Below, piece by piece: positions 33,845 to 41,321 of a stretch of 64,000 bases of DNA; position 1 is the first letter of the stretch; each line of letters starts with the position of its first letter. The DNA comes from Candidatus Afararchaeum irisae (GTDB taxonomy: Archaea > Halobacteriota > Halobacteria > Halobacteriales > Afararchaeaceae): contig JAXIOF010000031.1 of the NCBI GenBank assembly GCA_034190545.1, positions 1 to 64,000 of the forward strand, given 5' to 3'. The translations under genes were made by a program, and so were the position numbers. Under the pieces are notes generated by a model. The model saw nothing but the letters and a program-made list of their open reading frames with translations. It searched no databases and was not told the DNA's origin.

Positions 33845-34122
33845 GTTACCGAGTTCTGTTAGGAGAACAGCCCAGAGAGTTCCTCTCCGATCTCGACGAC
33901 AAAAGTGAACACATTGTCAAAGAGAACCTTGAGAAACTGGGTGAGAACCCGTATCCAGGAGAAGGTAAAGGCGACAAAGAGAAGCTTCCGGTCGATGGAC
34001 GTGTAATGTACCGACTACACATAGGAAGGACGTATACGGCGTTCTATACTATCGCGGACGATGAGGTACGTGTCCGAGAAATACTTCCTATCGATGACGC
34101 ACACAAAAAATACGGTGCGTGA
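33841..34122 (+). CDS. RelE/ParE-family toxin
   Basis: A 93-residue mRNA-interferase-like protein: YRVLLGEQPREFLSDLDDKSEHIVKENLEKLGENPYP, then KLPVDGRVMYRLHIGRTYTAFYTIADDEVRVREILPIDDAHKKY. The R-V-x-Y-R-L-x-I-G-x-x-R/Y-x-x-Y core and the C-terminal strand are typical RelE. Coupled to its antitoxin by ATGA overlap. The frame ends in GTGCGTGA, which also starts the next small frame. Confidence 0.88.
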   Translation: MSYRVLLGEQPREFLSDLDDKSEHIVKENLEKLGENPYPGEGKGDKEKLPVDGRVMYRLHIGRTYTAFYTIADDEVRVREILPIDDAHKKYGA

Positions 34123-34246
34123 GGCTAACAACATCTTCGAAGATCCTCTGGAACGTTGGTTAAAACTCATAGAGGCAGTATCTCGATCCATTAAGGACGA
34201 AGATACCGAAAAGCTCCGTCTCGAACTCTATGGATTCGATGCGTGA
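34115..34246 (+). CDS. Small downstream protein of the RelBE operon (43 aa)
   Basis: A 43-codon frame starting at GTG 34115 and overlapping the toxin stop by 8 nt. Sequence REANNIFEDPLERWLKLIEA followed by a charged helix ending KLRLELYGFDA. Codon use and acidity look genuine. It could be a third gene of the module or the residue of a longer gene. No family recognised. Confidence 0.35.
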   Translation: MREANNIFEDPLERWLKLIEAVSRSIKDEDTEKLRLELYGFDA

Positions 34247-34330
34247 GTACATCGCATCGCCCAGAAACCTAACCGCTCCCAGCTCCGGTACAGCTCGCCA
34301 AAAAAATAGACGTACGTCTGTGTTTCTTAC

Positions 34331-34942
34331 TTAGCCGTGAAGCTCGCCTAGTTCCTTCGCCGTCTCGTACCTCTCGGCTATGTCGTCCCAGTCGACGACC
34401 TCAAAGACGTTGTCGACGAAGTCGCCGCGGTCAGGTCCGTAGTCGTGGTAGTACGAGTGCTCCCAGACATCGACTGCGAAGATGGGATGTGTGTGCCAGA
34501 GCGCGCCGTCGTTGTGCTTCTGGACAGCGAGGTTACGCAGGCAGTCGGAGACGGGATCGTAGACGAGAAGTGCCCAGCCACCCGCGGACCAGCCGGCTGC
34601 CTCCTTGAACTCTCCCTTCCACGCCTCGTAGCTTCCGAAGTCCTCTTCTATGCGGTCGGCGAGCTCTCCCTCGGGCTCTCCGCCTCCGTTGGGCGACATG
34701 TTCTCCCAGAAGAGAGTGTGGAGATAATGTCCACAGCCGTTGTGGCTCATGCTTCTCATCGCGGCGGCACTTCCGTCGAAGTCTCCTGCCTCGCGGTTCT
34801 CCTCAAGCGTCTCCTCGGCGCTGTTGAGTCCGTTTACGTATCCCTGATGGTGAGTGTCGTGGTGCCAGCGGACGACCTGTTCGCTTATGTGCGGTTCAAG
34901 AGCGTCGTAATCGTACGGCAGTTCAGGCAGTTCATGCGACAT
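34331..34942 (-). CDS. sod: Superoxide dismutase (Fe/Mn type)
   Basis: A 203-residue Fe/Mn SOD converting superoxide to oxygen and peroxide. It begins SHELPELPYDYDALEPHIS with the first metal His nearby (HHDTHHQGYVNGLN), then MRSMSHNGCGHYLHTLFWENMSPNGGG, and the D-x-W-E-H-x-x-Y metal motif in VDVWEHSYYHDYG. Standard length. Cytoplasmic; typical of aerobic haloarchaea. Confidence 0.96.
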   Translation of the reverse strand: MSHELPELPYDYDALEPHISEQVVRWHHDTHHQGYVNGLNSAEETLEENREAGDFDGSAAAMRSMSHNGCGHYLHTLFWENMSPNGGGEPEGELADRIEEDFGSYEAWKGEFKEAAGWSAGGWALLVYDPVSDCLRNLAVQKHNDGALWHTHPIFAVDVWEHSYYHDYGPDRGDFVDNVFEVVDWDDIAERYETAKELGELHG

Positions 34943-35118
34943 ACGGTATCAAAGTATGCACTTACCTTACATGAAGTTACCGCTCGTATTGGTTTTTTCT
35001 CGTCTCATCCATCTGTACCAAGCTGCGAAAGCATTTTCTCCGAAAAGATACCCAGTACCGGTGTAGTTACAGACATCTTTGTCTCTCTTTGCCCGTTTTG
35101 TGACATAACCACGGTGGT

Positions 35119-35532
35119 CTATACGGGGTCTTCTCTGAATCTATCGACTTCGACGTCGTCGATTGTGTCGAAGTCGTCGTCAGCTCCGGCGAGGAGAGTG
35201 CCGTCGACGTAGTTAGCGGTTGCTAGAGAGTAGGCGTCTCCGAGTGCGATCTGGTGTTTTTCCTTGTATCGTGCTGCGTCATTCCAACAGTCCGACGCGT
35301 CTACTCTGTGTAGTAGGGTCTGTATCCAACTAAGGAAGACGTCAGTCGGTATAGCTGTCTCAACTCTCTGTGTTATGTACTTGACCTCGGTTAGGGTAAC
35401 AGGACTGACGAAGCCTTCGAGGTCGCCTTCTTTGACGCGGTTAAGGTATGACTCTACTACCTCCTCGCCCGTTTCTGAGGCGGCTTGTGCGACGAGTGGT
35501 TCCGTGTCGAAGACGATACGTTCCTTATTCAT
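35119..35532 (-). CDS. PIN-domain ribonuclease toxin
   Basis: A 137-residue PIN protein: IVFDTEPLVAQAASETGEEVVESYLN (Asp9 and Glu11 region), VSPVTLTEVKYIT (acidic residue 2), and IALGDAYSLATANYVDGTLLAGADDDF (D-A-Y-x-x-A-x-A motif with acidic residues). This pattern is common in haloarchaeal two-gene modules. It overlaps the upstream wHTH gene by 8 nt, indicating a coupled pair. Confidence 0.85.
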   Translation of the reverse strand: MNKERIVFDTEPLVAQAASETGEEVVESYLNRVKEGDLEGFVSPVTLTEVKYITQRVETAIPTDVFLSWIQTLLHRVDASDCWNDAARYKEKHQIALGDAYSLATANYVDGTLLAGADDDFDTIDDVEVDRFREDPV

Positions 35533-35923
35533 TCTTCGCTACGTCCATAAGACGCTCTTCGCGCTCGCGATCCTTCTCACGGGCTTCTTCGACGAGTTGC
35601 TTAGCTGTCTTGTCTGTCTTTATGATTCCGCGGAAGTCAGATGCGTCCATATCCTCGATGTCGGCGTCGACCTCGGGTTGGGGCTTGACTTTAGCCCACC
35701 ATGCGACGGCACGTGCACCTGTCTTCTTTCGTCCTACGAGCCCGCTGTCGTGCATCTCTTTGAGCCTTTCTCCTACGATGACGTTCGAGGCGTCGAGCTC
35801 GTCGGCTATCTCCTTAGCCGTCATTATAGGAGCGTCGTCACTGTCGAGTGTCTTCAGTATGTCTTGTTCGGTGACTGTTTTCTCGAACGTCCCGTCTTCG
35901 CGTCGCGGTCTCTCTCCACTCAT
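35525..35923 (-). CDS. wHTH antitoxin/regulator of the PIN toxin
   Basis: A 132-residue protein. The N-terminal winged helix is TVTEQDILKTLDSDDAPIMTAKEIADELDASNVIVGERLKEMHDSGLVGRKK, and the C-terminal part is a charged helix (AKQLVEEAREKDREREERLM) likely to bind the PIN partner. Length and order match the haloarchaeal MarR-like antitoxin upstream of PIN toxins. Expected to repress its own operon. The 200-bp gap to the next gene holds only promoters. Confidence 0.8.
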   Translation of the reverse strand: MSGERPRREDGTFEKTVTEQDILKTLDSDDAPIMTAKEIADELDASNVIVGERLKEMHDSGLVGRKKTGARAVAWWAKVKPQPEVDADIEDMDASDFRGIIKTDKTAKQLVEEAREKDREREERLMDVAKNE

Positions 35924-36075
35924 AGAACGACGTACGAATGGATTATACTTAAGCCTATTTACTCGTGTTATATGGGCGGTGTGTTACGCAGGGTAGTTTA
36001 GATACAGACCGTACATTCAGCACTTTTAACAGGCGGTGGCAGCCGCGATCAAACTCGGTACGAAACTCTTATATT

Positions 36076-36114
36076 GATGTAAAGTATTCTTTACTGTAAA
36101 GGGTGTTTTACATC
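36076..36114. promoter_or_regulatory. Nested palindromic operator before the membrane-protein/XRE operon
   Basis: GATGTAAA (36076-36083) pairs exactly with TTTACATC (36107-36114), and between them lies a perfect 13-bp palindrome CTTTAC-T-GTAAAG (36089-36101). There are thus four copies of a GTAAA half-site 10-48 bp before the ATG at 36124, next to a TATA-like CTTATATTG. This is a plausible binding site for the XRE regulator encoded two genes downstream. Confidence 0.55.
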
Positions 36115-36123
36115 CTGGTGCCA

Positions 36124-36561
36124 ATGACAGAAGAACTCACCGCGAAACAACAAGTCCGGAAGCGCGAACAGTACACCAAGTGGATCAACAGATCCGTTGG
36201 GTTCGGTGTTGCGAGTTTCTTCATTGCGACGGCGATATGGATGGTCACCGAAGAACAGCTTGTGCTCTTCGCCGGATTAGGGCTTTATTGGCTCGGTGCC
36301 ATCGGAATGGGAATCGGATACTGGTACTCGCCAGTTGCACTCAGGGATGAATTCGAACAGCACACGGAGCGGGAAGCAAGCCAAGCGACATTGACATTCA
36401 TTACCGCTGTCGTTATCATCGGAATTCCGGCAGATGTCGTCCTCAGCACGACTGGCGTGTATACCGCTCCCGCAGCTATCCGAGGAGCGATCTGGAGTTA
36501 TCTCCTGTTGACGTTTATCTTCGGAGCTGCTCACTGGTATGTAAAACGACAGTACGAATAG
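36124..36561 (+). CDS. DUF2178-like membrane protein
   Basis: A 145-residue protein (ATG chosen after the operator; the frame extends upstream to 36103). Four hydrophobic segments, beginning FGVASFFIATAIWMV and LVLFAGLGLYWLGAIGMGIGYWY, separated by a short acidic/basic loop (RDEFEQHTEREASQAT). Such proteins are frequently paired with a small XRE regulator, as here 14 bp downstream. Function unknown; the R-D-E-x-x-x-x-H loop is typical of the family. Confidence 0.78.
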   Translation: MTEELTAKQQVRKREQYTKWINRSVGFGVASFFIATAIWMVTEEQLVLFAGLGLYWLGAIGMGIGYWYSPVALRDEFEQHTEREASQATLTFITAVVIIGIPADVVLSTTGVYTAPAAIRGAIWSYLLLTFIFGAAHWYVKRQYE

Positions 36562-36574
36562 CAGCGACGTATCC

Positions 36575-36784
36575 ATGAAAAATAAAATAGATGTTTACCG
36601 CGAACGCAAAGGGATAAGTCAAGGGGACTTAGCCACAGCCGTTGGCGTCTCACGTCAAACGATAAACGCAGTCGAACGTAACCGCTACGATCCATCGCTA
36701 GAGTTGGCATTCAAACTTGCTGCGTACTTCGATTGCCGGATCGAAGAGCTGTTCGATCCCAACATCGAACCGGTTGGGGAGTGA
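36575..36784 (+). CDS. XRE-family (Cro/CI-like) regulator
   Basis: A 69-residue protein consisting of one helix-turn-helix: YRERKGISQGDLATAVGVSRQTINAVERNRYDPSLELAFKLAAYFDCRIEELF. This is the small 'YozG-type' XRE regulator commonly encoded after a DUF2178-type membrane protein. Likely autoregulates through the operator at 36076-36114. Confidence 0.9.
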   Translation: MKNKIDVYRERKGISQGDLATAVGVSRQTINAVERNRYDPSLELAFKLAAYFDCRIEELFDPNIEPVGE

Positions 36785-36899
36785 CCGATTCGCGCTTGTA
36801 TCACGTATATAAATTCAAGAGGTCTGGATGAATAGACCGTGGGATGCCTTCTGTGACACGCTGAGAAAGCGTTGGTATTGAGGCGATTAAGTACAGTTC

Positions 36900-36968
36900 G
36901 TCAAATCAATCTCAAACTGGCTGAAATCCTATTCTCCTCTTCACAACATCATGCTCTAAACTTGACCC
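36900..36968 (+). mobile_element. Relic of the IS6-like element (3' end only)
   Basis: Bases from about 36900 match the 3' end of the IS at 18.37-18.44 kb almost base for base: AATC-CTCAAACTGG, then AAATCCTAT, then CACAACATCATGCTCTAAACTTGAC. It encodes VKSISNWLKSYSPLHNIML followed by the same TAA. Only the last ~22 codons and inner part of the right end remain; upstream, to 36785, I see only degenerate sequence. Confidence 0.75.
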
Positions 36969-37010
36969 TCACACCAGAAGGGTTAACGAATCTCGGGCTA
37001 ATTAACCGGT

Positions 37011-38153
37011 ATGCTCCTCAAAAATTCGAAAGTAGCCGACTCCGACGGCGAGAGACACGGCGACGTCTTGATACGTGACGGTAAGATAGATGAGATAGAC
37101 TCCGATATCTCCGATGTTGACGGAGACCACGAGATCTACGACCTCGACGGCGACTACGTCGTCCCGGGTGTCATAGACTGCCACGTACATCTCGTCTCGG
37201 AATGTCTCCCGACTAACAGACACGGCGACGACAGTATGAGATGGTACCGAGTCGTCGACAACATGGAGAAGACCCTCTCTGCTGGAGTGACGACGGTCAG
37301 AGACCTCAACGCACCCGACTCGTCGGTGATAGACGCCGGCAGAGCGGTCGAGGAGGATCTGATCGACGGTCCGCGCGTCGTGGCGTGTGGACAGGGTATA
37401 TCGTGTACGGGAGGACATTTCTCGGGAAGCTGTCGCGAGGCAGACGGCGTCTCAGAGGTCAGAAAGGCTGTGAGGGAACAGATCGAACGGGGTGCCGAAG
37501 TCATAAAGCTGATGACGACTTCGAGTGCCTACTCGTCGACACGGGGCGCACAGGAGATGACGCGCGACGAGATAGAGGCGGCTGTCGAGGTCGCCGAGAT
37601 GAAGGACGTCCCTACTGCGGCACACGCCGAGGGGAAAGACGGCATACTCGCGGCGTCGGAGGCGGGTGTCGACAGCGTCGAACACTGTAAGTTCGCCGAC
37701 GACGAAGCCGCCGAGACTCTCGCGCGGAACGGTACCTTCTGGGTTCCGACCCACAAGCCGACACGTATGTCCATCGAGAATCCCGAGAAGGTCTCCGACG
37801 AGAAGCTACGTAAGGCGGAGGAAACCGTCGAGAGACAGAAGGCAGTCGTCGAAAGAATGGTCGAGAACGGCGTCAGGGTCGCCATGGGAAGTGACGCCGG
37901 TACGTCGTACAACTACCACGGTGAGAACCTCCACGAGTTAGAACTCATGGCGGAGTACGGCATCGACGAGAAGACCGTACTCGACGCCGCGACCTCGAAC
38001 GCCGCCGAGCTCTTGGGCATCGACGACAAGGTGGGATACGTGCGCGAGGGTTACACAGCCGACCTCCTCGTACTGTCGGGAGACCCCCTCGAAGACGTCT
38101 CGAACTGGAGGAACCAGAGGCTCGTAATAAAGGACGGCGACCTCGTAGACTAG
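37011..38153 (+). CDS. Amidohydrolase family protein (imidazolonepropionase/prolidase-like)
   Basis: A 380-residue metal-dependent hydrolase. Motifs: VVPGVIDCHVHL (H-x-H, about 56), EVIKLMTTSSAYS (carbamylated Lys candidate, about 163), PTAAHAEGKDG (His, about 204), VEHCKFADDEA (His, about 225) and MGSDAGTSYN (Asp, about 294), then GYVREGYTADLLVLSGDPL. Such enzymes cleave cyclic amides or Xaa-Pro peptides. Substrate cannot be deduced. It is unlinked to the neighbouring genes. Confidence 0.88.
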   Translation: MLLKNSKVADSDGERHGDVLIRDGKIDEIDSDISDVDGDHEIYDLDGDYVVPGVIDCHVHLVSECLPTNRHGDDSMRWYRVVDNMEKTLSAGVTTVRDLNAPDSSVIDAGRAVEEDLIDGPRVVACGQGISCTGGHFSGSCREADGVSEVRKAVREQIERGAEVIKLMTTSSAYSSTRGAQEMTRDEIEAAVEVAEMKDVPTAAHAEGKDGILAASEAGVDSVEHCKFADDEAAETLARNGTFWVPTHKPTRMSIENPEKVSDEKLRKAEETVERQKAVVERMVENGVRVAMGSDAGTSYNYHGENLHELELMAEYGIDEKTVLDAATSNAAELLGIDDKVGYVREGYTADLLVLSGDPLEDVSNWRNQRLVIKDGDLVD

Positions 38154-38182
38154 ACTCATAGTAGACGAAGACGAAAATGGGA

Positions 38183-38797
38183 TCAGTCGATAAGAGACTC
38201 TGCCTCTTTTCTCGCCTTCTCCCTCTCGTGGCACTTGTAACAGTCGCCACAGCCCTCGGGGTCGTCGGTGAGTATACACGAGACTGTGTCGTCGAATCCC
38301 ACCTCGAACTCTCTATTTATAAGCTCGGCGACGATCTCCGCCTTCTCCCTGCCGTAGAGCGGGGTGTGTATACTCAGGTCGTCGTCGAGCCCCGTCGAGA
38401 GAGCGTCCTCGATCGCGTCGTAGAATCCACGTGACGAGTCACGGAAGGATCTGTCGCCCGATGCGAGAGTCCCCTCGTAGATATCCGTGACATCCATAGC
38501 CGTCAACTCGACCGAGGCGTTTGTTATGAGACTACTCGACCTGCCGTGTATGTAGGTGAAGTACTTGTCCTCAGGACTGACATCGTCACGTCTCAGCCTC
38601 GAAGGGTCGTCGTGCCGTACCTCAATCTCCATGAGTTCTTCCGCTCTCTCTACTCTTTCGACGTGCTGCATCGCCTTCTTCCGCTCGTACTCCTCCCACG
38701 GAAAGCCGTAGCTGACATAGACGGGCTGGATCTCGCCGTCGAGACTCTGTAGGAGGTAGGCGCTCTCGACCCCGCCGCTGTAGAGTAGCCCTTTCAT
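38183..38797 (-). CDS. QueC-like PP-loop protein (7-cyano-7-deazaguanine synthase family)
   Basis: A 204-residue protein. The PP-loop is at the N-terminus (LLYSGGVESAYLL), and the C-terminal zinc motif C-I-L...C-G-D-C-Y-K-C-H-E-R matches QueC/ExsB. True QueC carries SGGxDS; here glutamate replaces aspartate (SGGVES). Many haloarchaea encode such a paralogue. It may act in preQ0/archaeosine or in another ATP-dependent nitrile/amide synthesis. Convergent with the amidohydrolase, with no operon. Confidence 0.75.
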   Translation of the reverse strand: MKGLLYSGGVESAYLLQSLDGEIQPVYVSYGFPWEEYERKKAMQHVERVERAEELMEIEVRHDDPSRLRRDDVSPEDKYFTYIHGRSSSLITNASVELTAMDVTDIYEGTLASGDRSFRDSSRGFYDAIEDALSTGLDDDLSIHTPLYGREKAEIVAELINREFEVGFDDTVSCILTDDPEGCGDCYKCHEREKARKEAESLID

Positions 38798-38831
38798 ATT
38801 TCGTCTTGTGGGTCTCGACTCTTGACCTCCT

Positions 38832-38905
38832 CCCCCGCGTTTACGCGGGGGAATCCCGAGTCAAGCGAATCGAAGATTCGCGTACATCGCAAATCTTCGA
38901 TTTGC
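38832..38905 (-). ncRNA. 3'-end hairpins of the TnpB element (possible omega RNA/right end)
   Basis: Downstream of tnpB, in gene direction: hairpin at 38905-38889 (stem GCAAATC/GATTTGC, GAA loop), hairpin at 38881-38865 (GCGAATC/GATTCGC, TTC loop), then a G+C hairpin 38851-38832 (8-bp CCCCCGCG/CGCGGGGG, TAAA loop). IS200/IS605 elements carry such hairpins at their right end, where the guide (omega) RNA also overlaps the tnpB 3' end. Transcription is inferred. Confidence 0.5.
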
Positions 38906-38933
38906 TCAGCGTTGGGATATTAGGGTTTACACG

Positions 38934-40193
38934 TCACTCGGCGGTTGCTCGCGGTTGGAATCCGTGAGTCCGGCTGAACTGAATGACGCGAGGCTGGGCC
39001 AAACAGCCGTTACCGCTATCCCCCAATGGAGGAGTTACGGTTAGCGTTTTCTGTCTGATATTATCGGCTCCATTCACGTCGCCATGTGAGACAACTCCAC
39101 AGCGGTCGCATTTCCACAAGCCACGTTCAACACGACTGTCGTCATCTGCGTGGCCACAGACACTACACGACGATGATGTCCCGCGTTCGTCTGGCATTTC
39201 TACCTCGATGCCACGCTCACGGGCTTTGTAGTCGATGAGGTTCATCAGCCGCTTGTACGCCCAGTTATCCAGACGTTTGTTGCCGTGCCTGCCCCAGTCG
39301 TCTTCATCGACACCACTGGGGTCGCCTACGACCAACGTACCCACGTTGTGGTCTACACAGCGTTCAACAATGTCTTTTGACAGGGCGTGCAGGAAGTGGT
39401 CTTTCCGCCGTGATAGCTTCTCACGCGCCCACTGTGCTTTCTGGCTGGGGCCATGGGCCCCTTCTGTCTGGTATACTTCTCGTTGGAAGTAGTGCTTGTC
39501 TTCACGTAGTGTGTTGCCCGGATACAACAGGGCATCATCAGGGAACGCGACGACAGCAGGATTACAGATACCAAGGTCAACTCCTGCGGTTTTCTCGCCG
39601 GGCGACTCTGCGGTAATTTCCGTCTCACAGACGACGTGCAACTCCCAGCGACTCTTGGCGCTGTTGTAGACAGCACGAACCTGTTGGATGTTCTCCAGTT
39701 CAACAGCAGGCGGCGTATCGTATTCGCAGAGGATGAAATCGCGTCCGTCTTTGTGGTTCTTGCCTTTGCTCAGACGGATATGGTCGTGTTTCGTGTCGTG
39801 GCGAATGCCTTTCTTCTTCCACGTCACGGTCGAGCGCGGATGTTCTTCGTGGACTCTGTTGCCGTCACTATCGTAGTAGTTGGTTTTACGGTATCCCGGT
39901 GGGTTGTCCTGGTCGTCGTCGGAGCCGAACCACGAACTGAACGCTTCAGAAAGCTCTTCGAGAACTTTCTGACTGGACTGGCTATGCAGTCCTTTGTATT
40001 TCGGGTGGGTTTTCAGTTCGCGTTTGAGTTCGTCTTCGTCGGGGATTTCGCCGGTTTCGTCCCACTGTTGGCGGGCGTAGTAATTGGCGACGTTCCAGAG
40101 TTTGGATGCCGACCAGCCGTGTCTGTCCAGCGCACCAGCTACTTGCGAGTGATTCTGGATGCGGCAAACGTAGGTGCGACGTGTTGTCGGCAT
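38934..40193 (-). CDS. tnpB: TnpB-family RNA-guided nuclease, altered RuvC-II position
   Basis: A 419-residue TnpB. The RuvC-I aspartate is D206 in TAGVDLGICNPAVV; the zinc ribbon is C343-S-V-C346...C362-D-R-C365; the RuvC-III aspartate is D372 in SHGDVNGADNI. The position of the RuvC-II glutamate (canonical I-x-x-E-D-L) reads TLVVG290-D291-PSG. So glutamate is absent at the canonical place, as I recall for some haloarchaeal IS1341 relatives; activity then depends on a rearranged site or is lost. The C-terminal tail of about 40 residues after the RuvC motif is usual. Confidence 0.9.
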   Translation of the reverse strand: MPTTRRTYVCRIQNHSQVAGALDRHGWSASKLWNVANYYARQQWDETGEIPDEDELKRELKTHPKYKGLHSQSSQKVLEELSEAFSSWFGSDDDQDNPPGYRKTNYYDSDGNRVHEEHPRSTVTWKKKGIRHDTKHDHIRLSKGKNHKDGRDFILCEYDTPPAVELENIQQVRAVYNSAKSRWELHVVCETEITAESPGEKTAGVDLGICNPAVVAFPDDALLYPGNTLREDKHYFQREVYQTEGAHGPSQKAQWAREKLSRRKDHFLHALSKDIVERCVDHNVGTLVVGDPSGVDEDDWGRHGNKRLDNWAYKRLMNLIDYKARERGIEVEMPDERGTSSSCSVCGHADDDSRVERGLWKCDRCGVVSHGDVNGADNIRQKTLTVTPPLGDSGNGCLAQPRVIQFSRTHGFQPRATAE

Positions 40194-40399
40194 CCGTTAC
40201 ATATTGTTATGAGTGTCTGTTTTTTAAATATTGTGGAATATCCAGCAGTGGCGTAGCCGATGGATAGGTCAACTGAGTGACGGCGCGTATCCACGGCGTG
40301 AACGCCGTGGTATTGCGCCTGCTCCGCCTATAAACCGAACGGAGCCTCTGTCATCACATCAGACGGTACGGTTTTCCGGTTTCGCCTCGTCGTATACGT

Positions 40400-41125
40400 A
40401 TGTCCGAACTCGACTCTAAGACAGCCCTCGTGACGGGGAGTCCTAAACGCGTCGGGAAGGAGATAGCGCTCGCTCTCGCCGACGAAGGAGCTGACGTTGG
40501 AGTCCATTACAGGACGAGCGCCGACGCCGCCGAGAAGACCGCTGAGGAGATACGTCAGAAAGGCGTCGAGTCTTCGGTGTTTCAGGCAGACCTCTCTGAG
40601 GTTGAGGAGTCTGAAACCCTCGTCGACGACGTAGCCGATGAATTCGGCGGTCTCGACATAGTCGTAAACAGCGCGTCGGTCTTCTACGAGACTCCTTTCG
40701 GCGAGGTCGACGAAGACGACTGGAACCACAACATAGACGTCAACCTCAGAGCGCCTTTCTTCGTCTCACAGAGGGCGGCGGAGGTCATCGACGAGGGTAA
40801 GATAGTCAATATCGCGGGAGTCGGCGGTATAACGCCGTACCCGAGCTATCTCCCATACTCCGCCTCGAAGTCGGGTCTGATCTCTCTCACGAAGGGGATG
40901 GCGAAGGAGCTCGCGCCCGATATCTCCGTAAACGCCGTAGCACCCGCTACAGTCCTCTCACCTCCCGACAGGGACGAGGAAGAGGAGAGACGTATCGCCG
41001 AGACGATCCCCGTCGGAAGTATAGGCTCCCCGGACGACGTCTCAGAGGCGGTCGTCTATCTCACGTCGGCGTCGGAGTTCGTGACCGGTGTCGTACTCCC
41101 GGTCGACGGCGGCAAGACGGCTTAA
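40400..41125 (+). CDS. SDR-family oxidoreductase (pteridine reductase-like)
   Basis: A 241-residue classical SDR: TALVTGSPKRVGKEIALALA (NADP motif, about 9-28), DIVVNSAS (NAG-like), the catalytic Ser region NIAGVGG, YSASK (Y-x-x-x-K), and LPVDGGK at the end. The T-G-x-x-x-R-x-G variant is typical of pteridine/dihydrofolate-type reductases; FabG-like function is the alternative. It lies after the TnpB left end and before tRNA-Phe. Confidence 0.82.
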   Translation: MSELDSKTALVTGSPKRVGKEIALALADEGADVGVHYRTSADAAEKTAEEIRQKGVESSVFQADLSEVEESETLVDDVADEFGGLDIVVNSASVFYETPFGEVDEDDWNHNIDVNLRAPFFVSQRAAEVIDEGKIVNIAGVGGITPYPSYLPYSASKSGLISLTKGMAKELAPDISVNAVAPATVLSPPDRDEEEERRIAETIPVGSIGSPDDVSEAVVYLTSASEFVTGVVLPVDGGKTA

Positions 41126-41150
41126 ATGAAAACTGTTATGTCATCCAGTC

Positions 41151-41158
41151 TTATAAAG
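41151..41158 (+). promoter_or_regulatory. TATA box of tRNA-Phe
   Basis: TTATAAAG, centred about 25 nt upstream of the tRNA-Phe 5' end (41179), with A+T-rich surroundings. It is the clearest archaeal core promoter in this part of the window. Confidence 0.7.
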
Positions 41159-41178
41159 AAGTAATGCAGTAAGACGAA

Positions 41179-41252
41179 GCCGCCTTAGCTCAGCCTGGGA
41201 GAGCGCTCGACTGAAGATCGAGTTGTCCCTGGTTCAAATCCGGGAGGCGGCA
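41179..41252 (+). tRNA. tRNA-Phe (anticodon GAA)
   Basis: A 74-nt cloverleaf without CCA. Acceptor GCCGCCT (41179-41185) pairs with AGGCGGC (41245-41251), discriminator A at 41252. Anticodon stem-loop CGACT-GAA-GATCG gives GAA. T-arm CCTGG-TTCAAAT-CCGGG closes normally with one T-G pair. No intron. Confidence 0.96.
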
Positions 41253-41321
41253 TTTTCCTGCGAACAACGTGAGCGGTGAAACTCCTCCCGAGCGACCTAA
41301 TTTCTAAATTCGAAGAGATAA

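Larger units (their letters stand above)
38820..40315 (-). mobile_element. IS1341-type (IS200/IS605 superfamily) tnpB-only element
   Basis: Approximate limits: the right-end hairpin at 38832-38851 and the left-end hairpin CCACGGCG/CGCCGTGG (TGAA loop) at 40291-40310, both outside tnpB. No tnpA (Y1 transposase) is present, so it would need one in trans. The exact ends cannot be fixed without an empty-site comparison. The 206-bp stretch 40194-40399 holds only this left end and a promoter for the SDR gene. Confidence 0.65.

Noticed and set aside
38820-40315. CRISPR effector of the Cas12 type
   Set aside because: Size, zinc ribbon and terminal hairpins identify an IS1341-type TnpB, and no CRISPR repeats are present.
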